Source: Plectrocnemia conspersa (Eukaryota > Arthropoda > Insecta > Trichoptera > Polycentropodidae). From it: a stretch of DNA of 64,000 nucleotides. The translations under genes and the position numbers were made by a program. The stretch covers positions 1 to 64,000 of the forward strand of contig VTFK01000216.1 of the NCBI GenBank assembly GCA_009617715.1. Direction: 5' to 3'. Positions 37,986 to 49,695 of the stretch are shown here, piece by piece. Below the pieces are notes generated by a model, which had not been told where the DNA came from, did not search any database, and saw nothing but the letters and a program-made list of their open reading frames with translations. Each line of letters opens with the position of its first letter. Position 1 is the first letter of the stretch.

Positions 37986-38439
37986 TATTTTATTTTTTAA
38001 ATATTGTGCAATATTCGACAAAAAACGATATTGGTACTATTTATACAAGTTACTGATATAATTTTTAGTATACTTACTAATCTTAAATTATTAAAGATAA
38101 TTTCGCAACCCATTAAAATTTTAAGACTTTGTTTTCATGATAATTGCTTTTGCTTCTCGAGCTATGGTTTGTGGCAACCACAAACAGTTTGAAAGGGTCT
38201 TTGTCTCAAAACTATCGTTAATTTACTGTGACCAAAATGATCATCCATCAACAAGGATACAAGAATTTGGACCACACAGCTCTCATTACGACCAGAAAAA
38301 ATCCTATAAATAAGTTTTGTTCTTTCTGTAAATATTTCTTTGTTGCGAAACGCTCACTGATATAATAAATCACCAGATCCACAAGATTTCGATTGCAATG
38401 CAATACGACCTTGGACAATGCCCATCAAACGAATGTCGC

Positions 38440-38719
38440 TTTTTTAATGGGTGCACCTATTTCGCCGATCTAAGAAGCGACTGGCTATATGATCGCTGCA
38501 TAATTGCGATTGGTCAGCAAGCTTTGCAGTCCTAGATACTTAAGCCTGTACTCCGATGAGGAGAAGGCAGTCACCAGCAGATTCACCCCGCCTGGCAGAC
38601 TCCCAAACAAGATCATCACAGCAACAGAAACTTCCTCTAGACACTCGCTGCAGAAAGACACCTACAAAGACTCGATGTCTGTATTAAATATGAGCTGTGT
38701 TTACGATGAACCTGTATAA
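38440..38719 (+). CDS. Candidate terminal exon of an unidentified gene
   Basis: A 71-codon frame (38504-38719) has about half G or C at third positions, including GTC, AGC, TGC, TAC, CTG, ATC and ACC, in a roughly 70% AT window. The peptide includes YLSLYSDEEKAVTSRF and ends VYDEPV. GGTCAG or TTGCAG near 38515-38530 could be acceptors, though the pyrimidine tract is poor. AATAAA at 38718-38723 overlaps the stop codon, which is unusually close for a poly(A) signal. The minus strand is also largely open here, so coding is not proven. The product is not recognised. Confidence 0.3.
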
Positions 38720-38723
38720 TAAA

Positions 38724-41720
38724 ATTCGGTCAAATATCACACGCAAAACCATTATAATATTTCACGAAGCTTTGCCTGACTTTTTAATAATCTCTCTGCA
38801 ATATTTTATTTTAATCCTACGTAAATGTTAGCGAGCGTTAAAATATTCCAGATTAATTATATCGATAATACTTAACAAAAAACTTAACAATAATACCATA
38901 TATTCAAACAATAAAATGTTTAAAGGTTTCGCAAGCGACTGTAAAGCAATCGTACTTTAATAATACGTAGGAGTGTTTTCGTAAACGTTTTGAACTACTC
39001 AATAAAAAGTGTAATCAAATTTTATATTGAATTGGAAGCTCTAGTGCTGCAAAGTTAAACACGATATATTGCACGTTTTTTACCAAATGCTAAAAGTTCA
39101 AACAGAGAGTCCGACTTATGCAAACTTGTAGCATTTACGTCATTGCTATATTTGTGAACGTATGTATGTCAAATAAAAAAATATTGCCATAACTTTTATC
39201 GATGGAAAATTTCTGGGAAATCGGGAAGATGAGTAGATGAGTCAACCATATTAAAATTTATTGAGTGAAAGTGGCATAAAATTGTATTTTTATCTACATA
39301 TTTTGTACGGCATTTCATAGTGCATAGATTACTCTATAAATATAAGACGTTCGTTTCATTGCATCTTTGATCGATTTTAAAACGTGGAAGTTAGTAGAGT
39401 CGAGGTCTGCTGAAAACGGCAGAGAGGTCCTTAAATCTTTCAATCGACTATTGTGCGCCTGATACGATCGACGAGAGTCTGTCATGGAACTCAAGCCGTT
39501 TATAACTTCCTACTTCAATTGCGCTCTTTATAAAATTAGCTGTTTATATGCTACGATAATAATCATTTATCTGCTTATTCAACAAGAAAAAATAAAAGCT
39601 GGCAATACAATTAATATTTAAAGATTACTTATTATAGTTACACAAAATTTATTTACATTTTAGAAACAGTAAATTTGTATCCCCTTATTTCAAAGTATAT
39701 TAATAAATTGTTTGAATATTATTTCTAAAGTACTTTCTTTCTTGACTCACTGAAGTTTTACGCAATCGCTTGCCTTTTACTTACAAGTGTTCCAATATTT
39801 GTATGACTTCCGAAAAATAGAAAATTAATTGAAAACTTGGATTGAAATGAAAATTACATAAATATCATAGGTAATAAATTATTACATAATATTTTCGGTT
39901 AGGATATTATGTATTAAAACGACCTCTTGAATTTGCCTCCTTTATCCATTTCCGGTTTATCTCCATTTTCGCTATCCCATAGGAACGTATTTGCGAATAT
40001 CGCATAATACAAGTTCAGTTGAAAATGGAGTTCAGCGAATCCAACAAAGAGAATCAAAATCATTACTACGTTAACCAAACGTACTTTCGAAGGGAAGTAA
40101 ACGTCACCTGATGTAATTGTTCAATGTAACTTGTTTTGAACAAGTTGCCTTACATACCTCAGAACGGGAACGTAGTTTATCATATACATACATGAACATA
40201 CTAATGTGTGTAATATACTAGCAATACATATACACCGGTTTTGTATTTAAATCTGTTAATTAATTAAGTTTCATGTAGAAGTACCAAGGCAAAATTAATT
40301 CGGTACAGTAACAAATATAATATATCATGAACCATGTTAGATATGCTTGCAACATGATTTGCACACTTTGAAGTGGGTTAAAATCATAGACCTAACAATT
40401 AACGGCAAGTTTTTAGTACATAACTATCTTACATTATTACTAATTATATGAATAATTACAACAACAGTGTACAAGATTTTCATCATATTGATAAAATCAT
40501 ATAAGTTTAATTTTTCTATTTTATAGATATTATAATTGCATTTCAAGTAATTACAATTATTTAACTTTAAAAAATAATCTCTTGATGAAATTGTAAGGCT
40601 TTTGATGCTGATGTTTTATTCGGTAAATTTTGAAAAAATTGTAAAAAATTCTGATGATTTTACTCGATTTAATTTTACTCGATTTAATGCATAAAACAGT
40701 TTTATAACACGTAATATTTTTTTAGAAAGGTAGTGCAAAGAAGCTATAATTTTCTCTATTACTCTTAAAAAAAAAATACAATATGGAAAAACAAAGAAAA
40801 ACTGGATATACATTTCAACATATTGGGCAATTGATGGACTAGAAAATTAAAGAAAAAAATATTTTTTTTATAGTTGTCCTGATGAATCGCTGATGAGCGA
40901 TTCACCCACGTCAGATATAATGACAAATATTCAACCAAAAATATAATATTAAAATACATACATTAAAAAAGAAATTTTCATTTTAGCATTTTTAAAAAAA
41001 TAATTAATTCAATAATAAACAGAATTACACGCAAATTTTATTGTATATAAAAACTAACTTAAATGAAGCGTATCTATACATATAATTTAAAATGCTTATG
41101 CCTTTCACATATGTAATACAAAAATGAAGAAATTACTGAAAATAATTAATACTGTTGAAACGTGTTTTACAAAGCTTATGAGTGTGCCTAAAAAAAGGAT
41201 TGTCCAGTGTTCTAAAAAGGATTCAAATCTTTATTCAATTGGCAGTCAGTTAAGAGCAAAGAAATAGATTAGATTTTTCATTAATTGTAAAGTTAAAAAA
41301 CGGTACAGTTGAATTCATAAAAAAATAAGTGATAAATAGGATGTTTCATATAATAATATATACATATACATAATTGTTCTAATCCGCTTCCGGACGAGCA
41401 TAACTTTTTTTTGAGCCGCTGGTAATGCATTCTGTTGTTTCAACCAATTAAAAATAAGCATTTAAATATAAAACAAGATGGCTGACAGTAACGTAACAAC
41501 AGTTTTAAATAATTATTATTTATAAATAAAATTTTGCTAGGCAACAATAATTTTCATTAATTCGTCATGTGCGTTGTTCGATTTGACTGAATAGAAATAA
41601 TCGGATTGCAAATTAACTAGGTGTATTATAACTATGAAAATTAAACATATACATAATGTGTTGAGGATTAGAAGAAAATATTAATTAAATTAGATAAACA
41701 ATCATAAAACAATCTTCGTA
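38724..41720. other. AT-rich non-coding stretch
   Basis: Mildly GC-richer patches lie at 39360-39520 and 39930-40110. There is a 2 x 15 bp tandem of TTTTACTCGATTTAA at 40658-40687. Confidence 0.5.
40658..40687. repeat. Tandem duplication, 2 x 15 bp
   Basis: There are two adjacent exact copies of TTTTACTCGATTTAA. Confidence 0.85.
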
Positions 41721-41770
41721 ATGAAATCTTCAAATTTTGAATTCCTGTCGAGGGGCTCCAAGGCTGAAAA
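41721..41770 (+). other. Possible short 5' coding exon
   Basis: An ATG at 41721 opens a 50-bp frame (MKSSNFEFLSRGSKAEK) that ends at AAA|GTGAGT, a good donor. No promoter or downstream exon could be linked to it, so it may be chance. Confidence 0.15.
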
Positions 41771-44700
41771 GTGAGTTTTTTCCTTTTATAATACATAATC
41801 ATTATAATTGCTTCCAATTTAATGCACATATACGTTAGATTCAACTGAACTAGCTACGTCTTAAACGTGAAAATGTAATATATACTTAGTATATATGAAA
41901 ATTGAGGTTAATGTCGAGCAAACCAAATGTTAATAAAACGTATTTTTTAAATATTCAATTTTTATTTATTTCTAGTTATTTCCCAATTATATTCAACATT
42001 TTTTTTATTTTTACGTGTATTAGATTAATCTCAAACTAATTATTTTACTTTTTAAAGAAAGATTTTCTATTGCAGTATATTTCATACATTTTATCAAAAA
42101 AAAATATTCTAGCTCCTCTCATGTTGAAATAAAATAATATGAATAAATAAATTAAAATAAAATAAAATAAGTACACTTGTTGAAATTAAACTAATAATAT
42201 ATTATAAATCAGTGTATCATATACATACAAATTAGATAATATAAAAATACTGTAATATTGCTCGAAAATTGAATTGAGCTTATTTTATACAAATAAAATT
42301 TACCCTTCGTCCTAAACAAACACAAAATTCCATATCATCCGTATTTATTGGTTCATTTAAGGTATAAGAAGCAGTGATGGCCTAAAAATCTATCGAATTC
42401 TAGTTGATTTATTTGCGTTTTCTTTTCCCATTCGATTTATTGGTAGCAAGTTTTCTGAATTAGGTAGATTATAATTGAAAATATTTTATGATCCAGATAT
42501 TTTAGGTTAATTTCAGGTATCGCTTTAAACATTTATTACAATTTAACTTGTATCTCTGATCTAAGTTTTTTAGGCTCTTATGCAACCTCTTGTTTTGAAT
42601 ATATCAAATCTTAATTTGTAAGTCTTTTAAATACCTTTCAATAAATTTGTTAATATTTTCATGATGAATTACAAAATTTAATTTCTAGTAAAGCTAATTA
42701 TTATTATTTGCAATTTCTCTAATATAATTTTATTCTTAAATATCGAATTCCTGCCAACGTCCTGCCCACACTTTTCTATATTTTTAGTTCTTAATACAAT
42801 AATAAAATTCTTCCAAAAGAGTTCTCCAACCGTCTAGCGCTGTTATTGCTTTTAAAAATTGTTTATAAAATTTTGAAATTAGTAAGTATTATCCGACAAG
42901 GTAGAAAGCACTAACAGACATTTAAAATACGTGTTAAAAGTGCAATAAACTAAATTACGATTAGCATATCCAATGGCCGTTCGGTGCCTATACAAACACA
43001 AATAAAAATATTGCTTTGACCGGGCTTTGCTGTGCTGCCAAAACTCTACCTGTTTAAGCACTAACAAATCTAATTCCACGTTCAAATCGATGCAATTGGT
43101 GCATGAATCGCGAAAAAACAGAGCAAAGAGACCTCCATCATATTGATTAAGCTATATATACATAACGCAAAACATTTAATTTCAAGTTAACCTTTTTTAA
43201 AAACCATCTATCATTAGATCCTGAGTTGGGACACGTCTGAACTCGCAAATAGCAGAGCAAGCAGCCGCTTCCCTCTTCACGTTATCTTCAAGTTAAAACT
43301 ACTTTTTGAAAATGATTCAATTCTACAAACGCAGTCAAGGTACAAAAACATATTTATACTTAAAATATATTGTAAGTGATTCAAAAATTATTTTATAATA
43401 GATTATCTATAATAGAATAATTAATTAACCACGCGATCAGTACATTTTCCACTCGAAATACGAAATTTGAGTCTTTACTAAAAGAAATATTATAAATCAA
43501 AAGCTTTCCTTGTCTTTTAATATTGTGACGGCCTTGAAACTATTTAGTAAATATATTTAGGATCATACAAACCAGCTATTTATATTTATAAAGCATTAGC
43601 GCATCTCATAAATAAGAGCACTTTATATTAATTTCATCTTAACCTCAATTTTGAAAAGGATAAAAAAATAAGTCTGACCCTCTTAAGATTTACACTGCGT
43701 TGACATTAATCTTTCATTGACGTTTTTTTAATGCAGTAGCAGAAATCGTTTTACTCTTCGAAAATTTTCGCAAATCTCAGATTCTTGCGTTTCTGTTAAC
43801 ATTAAAGTAATAAATTAATCGTATATAAAAATAATTTAATTTAATTGAAAAGCATATATAATTTACAAATAAATTATAATAATAATATTTATTGATTAGA
43901 AATTAAAATGTTTTGCAAAAATAAGTACCTTCGTTATTCAGTTCAAAACTTAGTTTTGCAAACTATTCTTAGCAACACTGCTGGAAGTATTCTTAAAAGG
44001 CATATTAATTTTTCCTGTTTTCCTTTGAGTGTATTTACCCAAAAGTCTTTGAAGTCGGGAATATGTTGAACTTGTGCAATAGTTTAGAAAGTTTCTTAAA
44101 AAGTCTGAAAGAATTTTAATAGTCAACGTTTAACTGATTGACAGATCAAGATATTAGTATACAGTTTATAAATTAGATTTGCTGAAAATGTTGAAAATTT
44201 TATTTATTTTTAACGGATACATCTTGTGTACAAATTGAATCAAAATTCCATTCCTTTAAAGTTAACGTAAAGGCCCAATAAAGTCAAAACCTTCCTTTTA
44301 TCACATAGAAACCCTTAATATCATCTAGGAAAAGTGGGTTCACGTCGTTATCTGATACAACCCGTCCTTTAAGGCTCAAGACAGACAGATAGACAGATTG
44401 AATTACATGAAAAAGCCGCACACACCTGAAAAGGATACTCGACAATAGCCTATAATATTTTTTTAGATACATGTTACATATGTAGCTCAAACGAACACAA
44501 AAGACTTTGTTCGAATGGGGAAAATAATATAATTTTAGGTAAAGCGATGTTGAATTTCTAGACAGCATTAAAGTAGAGAGTATAATATATATTTATAGCT
44601 TGCACGAAAATCACTCTCTTATATTAGATTTGTTGAACATCCTCTAATTTTGGGGAAATGTGTATTTTTTTAATTTAATTAAATTTAGTATAATGAATTT

Positions 44701-45670
44701 AAAGCAATACCAACCTTCCTTGTGTTATCAAAGCTAATAATTTATTTTATTATCTCTGCCATATTTGATTTACTTTTATGACGCATCATTACAACCATAA
44801 AGTTTTACGATCGAATTAAATTTTCATACATTAAATTGCGTTACGAAAGCGTCGTTTTTTGCGAGTTCTATTCCGTTTTTGTTAACAAAGTAATAAGTTA
44901 TTCCGAATGGCTCAATCACTTTGATGAATTTGTTCAATTTCAGGTATCAATCTGATGAACCTATTTCGATTAGACAAATCGTCCGGATGTTAAATTCAAA
45001 TTGTGTGTGCTGGAAAGGTTTGACTTGTGTATAGATATTTCGGACATTTAACAAAGCATTCAATCTATACAGTTTCAGCCTGTAGATACAATTTGTGGCC
45101 GACTCATCCAATCGGCGCTAAATTAAACCCTCGCATTTATAATTGCCTCATCAGATTTAATTGATAACTGAGACCATTCAAGTAAACAAGTTGCGTTCTT
45201 AGATGTTTTTATTCGTAGTAGTACACATAGGATGTATTAAATTTGTGTGTTAAATCCATTAAAAAGTTACTTTGCTTGTAGCGAGTAAAGCAAGAGATAT
45301 TTTTGCCAAAATAATTTATGGATATTTGTAATTGTGTCACGGATTTGATACTGAGAGATTTTAATTCGTGTCAAAATACGATTTAACATTGACTACCAAT
45401 TGTACCAGCAAAATCTACATATATAACTAAATTTATTAATAATAAATTTATGTTTAATAAAATGAAAAAGAGCAGCACACTTTTCAACCACAGCCACTTT
45501 TCTAAAAATTAATTGTAAAATTCAACAAATAATTAATATAATTTTATGCTTTATGAAAAAATATAAATTATGTTATTTTACAAATGATTTTTAATATTTT
45601 ACAAATGATTTTTAATATTTAGTATTTATTAAAGTTTTAACTTTTAGAAAATATTTTTATGCCGCAAATT
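41771..45670. other. AT-rich non-coding stretch
   Basis: It holds the repeated 20-mer at 43265-43284, a less AT-rich patch at 44940-45180 and a 2 x 21 bp tandem at 45574-45615. No coding block is recognised. Confidence 0.5.
45574..45615. repeat. Tandem duplication, 2 x 21 bp
   Basis: There are two adjacent copies of the unit TATTTTACAAATGATTTTTA plus one A. Confidence 0.85.
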
Positions 45671-45679
45671 TTTTTATTT

Positions 45680-45960
45680 AATGTATAAAAATCGAGGTTG
45701 AATGCAGACACTTTCATAGACATCAGTCAAGCTTTCGCTAAAATGAGGTGCACAGAATTAAAATTTTGACTTAAACAGGTACTTTCTTTTAATATCTACT
45801 TAATATTTCAATCATATCTGAATGACAAATCCTTTCAAGCTAAAAATCAACATTAAAAGTATGTTCTCTGCAAAATAAACTCTGGAGTGTCTCAGTGCAA
45901 TGTGCTATATATTTAATATAAATATACAATAACGACAAAATAATGTAGCGCAAATTAAAA
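45680..45960 (+). pseudogene. Jockey-type LINE reverse-transcriptase relic
   Basis: The plus-strand frames give TFIDISQAFAKM (block A with the first catalytic Asp, as in VFLDISQAFDKVWH), then FQSYLNDKSFQAK, then INSGVSQCNVL in place of INSGVPQGSVL. The order and spacing are those of the Jockey RT palm. Frameshifts and stops show that it is inactive. Confidence 0.8.
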
Positions 45961-47440
45961 TTAGGAAGCACTTTAATTATAAATATAGTATTATATATTT
46001 GTACTGGTCAACTATCTTTTGATCTGCAAACAGTGTATCTCTAGTTTTATCCTATAGGGAAATTTATAGCTTGTAGTGTGCCGTAGGTGAGTAATGGTTG
46101 CATAGCACTGATTTACATAAATGATGCTCTGATCTGATCAACTCTATTCCATATCTCTCTCTAGTTCTTCAAAATACTATTGTATTTATATATACTATTT
46201 TTTCATTTATATATATTATAATAATAATAGTGAAAATATTCATACGCTTGGTTACAAATTGTCATCTCTTTAGTCATCGACAATTTTTTTTTAATTTTAA
46301 TCCCAGTAGCAGCAGCTTAGATTTTTATCTAGCAATTCAATTAAAGCCTTAAATTGGGTTATAACGTTTACCAATATAGAAGGGTAGCTACGTCAAAGCT
46401 AATACGGCACCCGAGTGCTTCTATAGATTACAACCTGTACGAAACTTGCATTGGACTAGGTCCGGATAAGCGTAATAGCGTTTTACACTTTGTGTAAATT
46501 GGCATGAAAAGTACACTTTGAAGCAATTAAATATACTGAAAAATTTGGCCTGAGGACCCTGGAGGATTTTAGAACGTATCAATAATGCAATATTAAACGA
46601 AACGTCATCACAATCTGTCTATGTGTATTAAGATAATCAAAGGGTTTATATTTAGATAATTTATAGATAAAGAATATATTATTTACCACATATATGTATG
46701 AAGTGGTGGAGTAAAAATGACAAGTCTTGAAAGTCAGAGTCTTCGCTGTAGTGTCAGGTTGAATTGTTGTCGGCTGAATCTGTTGTGATACTGCTGGTTG
46801 TTCCGCTTATGTTACGATCTCGTGACCAAGTGTAGAATATTTTATATTGTTGATTTTAGACAGCTCTGGCGAATTTCAGATGAAGACGTTAATGTGTCAA
46901 TTGCATCGTTTTTTAGACACATCTACGAAATATTTTTACGCCTTAAAAGTGAACTTTCAGATGATTTTTGGTGATCGCTAACAAGGGGTGAAAATAGCAA
47001 TAGTTGTGCAGGATAAAACACATTGTCTATCGCGCATACTTTTCATACAAAAAATATTATTTTTTGTAATTATATGTAATTATGAGTGATCAACGTCTCT
47101 AAGCAGATATGATAATATGAGGTCCGTAATATCTTAATAATTAATAATGTAATTATTAAGTCCCGAGATTCTCTTCTATTATTATGCTTTTCTTTTGAGA
47201 CGAGTTGGTATTTCATTTGTTCGAAATGGTCGTTAGAATGACCTTAAATTAAATGTGCTAATAATCAACATATTTACTTTATTGTCATATATTGCGAAAA
47301 TTTTAAATAAAATTTTATTTGTATGTGAAGTTTATTTCATTATCTAGTATCTAAAATTATTTGACACCTTTCTCTTTATTAAATTTGTACTTTGTGCTAA
47401 TTTACACAAAGTGAAATTCCAGTAACGATTGTGATCACCT
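45961..47440. other. AT-rich stretch with moderate patches
   Basis: Patches at about 46380-46480 and 46730-46830 are less AT-rich. No frame, splice pair or element relic is convincing. Confidence 0.45.
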
Positions 47441-48250
47441 TTCAGATCCCTGCCAAATCAACATAAAGGGACCTTTCCTGACCCGCTACTGATAGTGACT
47501 ATAATTCGATGAAATGTTACTGTAACATCAGTTGGAAAGTTACGCATAAAATTTGAGCAAATCGGCATATTATACATCGAGCGAACCAGCAAACTTTATT
47601 AATCCCACAGATATGAAAACGACAACTTATCTGACCCTTTCAGGGATTTCGCCGACGTTGGCCAACATTATGACAGTTAACACCCAACAAATTCGCCTCA
47701 GTGGCACTACATAAGAATGCAAATGAGATTTTTCGCACCGGCCGACGCCGACGCCATTATCAAATTAGATCTTGCGTCGTTTCGCATTGAAGATTTGGTC
47801 TTTGACGAGACCCCGACACCGGGCCCGGGGGTCCGAGTTTTACGGACGCCTATTAAAAATAATTGCTACGGGGCCCGTAAAAAAGGGGGAATTACTCAAA
47901 AACTCGCCGTAAAGATTAATTAACTTATTAGAATATCTCCGCGGGCGGATAACGATGGCGGAAAAGCGGCAAGGGCAAATTACGGCCAATTCAGCTGATG
48001 AAAAACTTTCACCTTGCGTGTCAAATTTGGAATAAATTCAAGTTGAAATCGTTAATTCCTATTCATCTGGCTGAATATATATCCGACAATTGCGCTTTGC
48101 ATAATTTCACGGTGGGCCATTCCGAACAAATGACGCTTGTTTTGAACTTTTGCCATTTTGAATCAGCTATTGAAAAGGAAAAACAGTCAATAATGGCTTA
48201 TATATTGCATGGTGGACCGTTTTGTGAAACGCCGATGAAAGTTTGAAGGA
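47440..48250. other. Large GC/CpG-rich island, candidate regulatory element
   Basis: This is the most GC-rich block of the window, with GGCCGACGCCGACGCC, CACCGGGCCCGGGGGTCC and CCGCGGGCGG. Open plus-strand frames (47717-47923 and 47998-48246) match nothing recognised and lack splice signals. AT-rich homeodomain-type cores (TTAATTAA, TAATTA) are interspersed. A conserved enhancer-like element or an unmethylated CpG island is the best guess. A coding exon cannot be excluded. Confidence 0.4.
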
Positions 48251-48391
48251 TGTATTATATAACTTTGTTCGTTTTGAATATGCTTTTGAAAAAAGAAAAC
48301 AATATAGTTATTGATAGAATTTTCATCTATATAATTTTCCTTTTTCATCTCAGCGTATAATATATTAATTAAATAGGAAATCTCACAAAGC

Positions 48392-48525
48392 CTTTGAAAA
48401 TAAACACAAAGTTATTCGGCGTGCTTGTGGCAATCCTGAACAGGAAAACGGAAGCAAAATAAAAGCTCTAGATGCTTTTTCACTAAACTAGAAAATGGCT
48501 TCGATTTTTATATATCCTTTTTGGT
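48392..48525 (+). pseudogene. Diverged copy of the KVIRRACGNPE coding-like segment
   Basis: 48411-48460 encodes KVIRRACGNPEQENGSK, paralogous to the minus-strand segment at 31708 down to 31660. Weaker nucleotide similarity continues through GAAAATGG at about 48491. In this copy the frame soon meets a stop, and no splice signals or open upstream frame are seen, so it is probably a broken copy. Confidence 0.45.
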
Positions 48526-49424
48526 TAGAAACGATTGTCGTAGATGTTTTTATCTCCATTTTTTTAATGAAAATTGCATTTTTCTGTCGCTAAAATATGA
48601 AATAAAAAGCCTTACCTTTATTGCTTTTCCATAGGTTCATTATTAAAAATTTTTTGATTAAAGATAACTTCTAAAATAGCTTTTAGGATTATTACATAAA
48701 TAAATAATATCTGTTTGTATATTAAAAAATTGAAATTAATAAAAAACGATTTGTATTTAATTTTATCGTTATTTAGCTACGCTATTTCAATGTGAACATA
48801 TCAAAAGTATTGTTCTCGTGAATCAAGAGATCGTTTTCGATAAAAGTTAAATATACAAGATATAAAATGTATGAATTATATAAAAACTCTTCGTGAGTCA
48901 GTCCCATTTTCCAGGTATAAATATGTCATTTCCATTATTTTTTCAAAAGCACCATTTTATTGCGCAACAAGCTATATGCTATGTAAAAAATCTGGGTATA
49001 ACATTGTATTGTTATGTATACAAAAAAAAACGAAACGTTAAGTTGGAAATATTTTCTCAATTGTTGAATACATCAAATATTTTTTATAATATCAACGATA
49101 TGTAACAATTAGTTTTATTAATTAGTAATTAGGTAATTGTAAAGTATTAATAATAAATAATTTTAAATCAGTTTGTTATTCATTTTTAGTAAATAAATTT
49201 AATATAATATAATAAACTAAAATTATTGAAGAATAATGGTACTTTAGGCAATACCACATAATTCTGCGATAGAAATCATTATTTAAAATAAGCAAATACT
49301 TTCGTAAAACCTTCGTGAAAGCATACAACTTACATTAAAATCATAAAAATTAAGCATGGCTCGTCACGCTTAAACAATATAATTGTTCTTATTCAAACGC
49401 GTAGTACCGTTAATTATATTAAGG
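48526..49424. other. AT-rich non-coding stretch
   Basis: Nothing is recognised. Confidence 0.55.
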
Positions 49425-49695
49425 AGCGTAGTCCACAACGTCTCAGACTAGTAACTCTGAGGTTGCGGGTTCGAGCCCCGGCAGCGGCACTCGAATTTTT
49501 ATTTATAAAAAATGCACTATTGTTTAAAAACCGGCTCTAATTGTGATAACATCTATTGATTATAAATTATATTTAACGATTTATAATTATTAATATAGAT
49601 GTCACCGATTCTACACGCAATTGGTGCAGATTTACCTCGTTGTAACGCATTGGGCTTACGTCTGTCAAGTTGCAACGGATGCTTTAATAATAAAC
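49425..49695 (+). mobile_element. tRNA-derived SINE, best-preserved full-length copy
   Basis: The head at 49431-49490 has GTAGTCC, a Thr(AGT)-like anticodon segment (CTAGTAA) and a perfect B-box (GGTTCGAGCCC). A linker GAATTTTTATTTATAAA follows, then a body with ACATCTATTG and GATGTCACCGATTCT. The 36-bp terminal motif lies at 49640-49675, followed by an A/T-rich tail. The tRNA cloverleaf is not closed (the 5' acceptor strand is missing), so this is a SINE and not a tRNA gene. Confidence 0.8.

Noticed and set aside
44284..44568. 94-codon minus-strand open frame
   Set aside because: No similarity to a known family is apparent, no splice or start context is seen, and composition is background-like.
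47717..47923. Open frame in the GC-rich island as a protein gene
   Set aside because: GC-rich DNA has few stops by chance. The peptide is unrecognisable and lacks splice signals, so the island is reported as possibly regulatory instead.
49431..49490. tRNA-Thr gene
   Set aside because: The anticodon segment and B-box are tRNA-like, but no closed acceptor stem can be formed and the segment continues into a SINE body shared by other copies.
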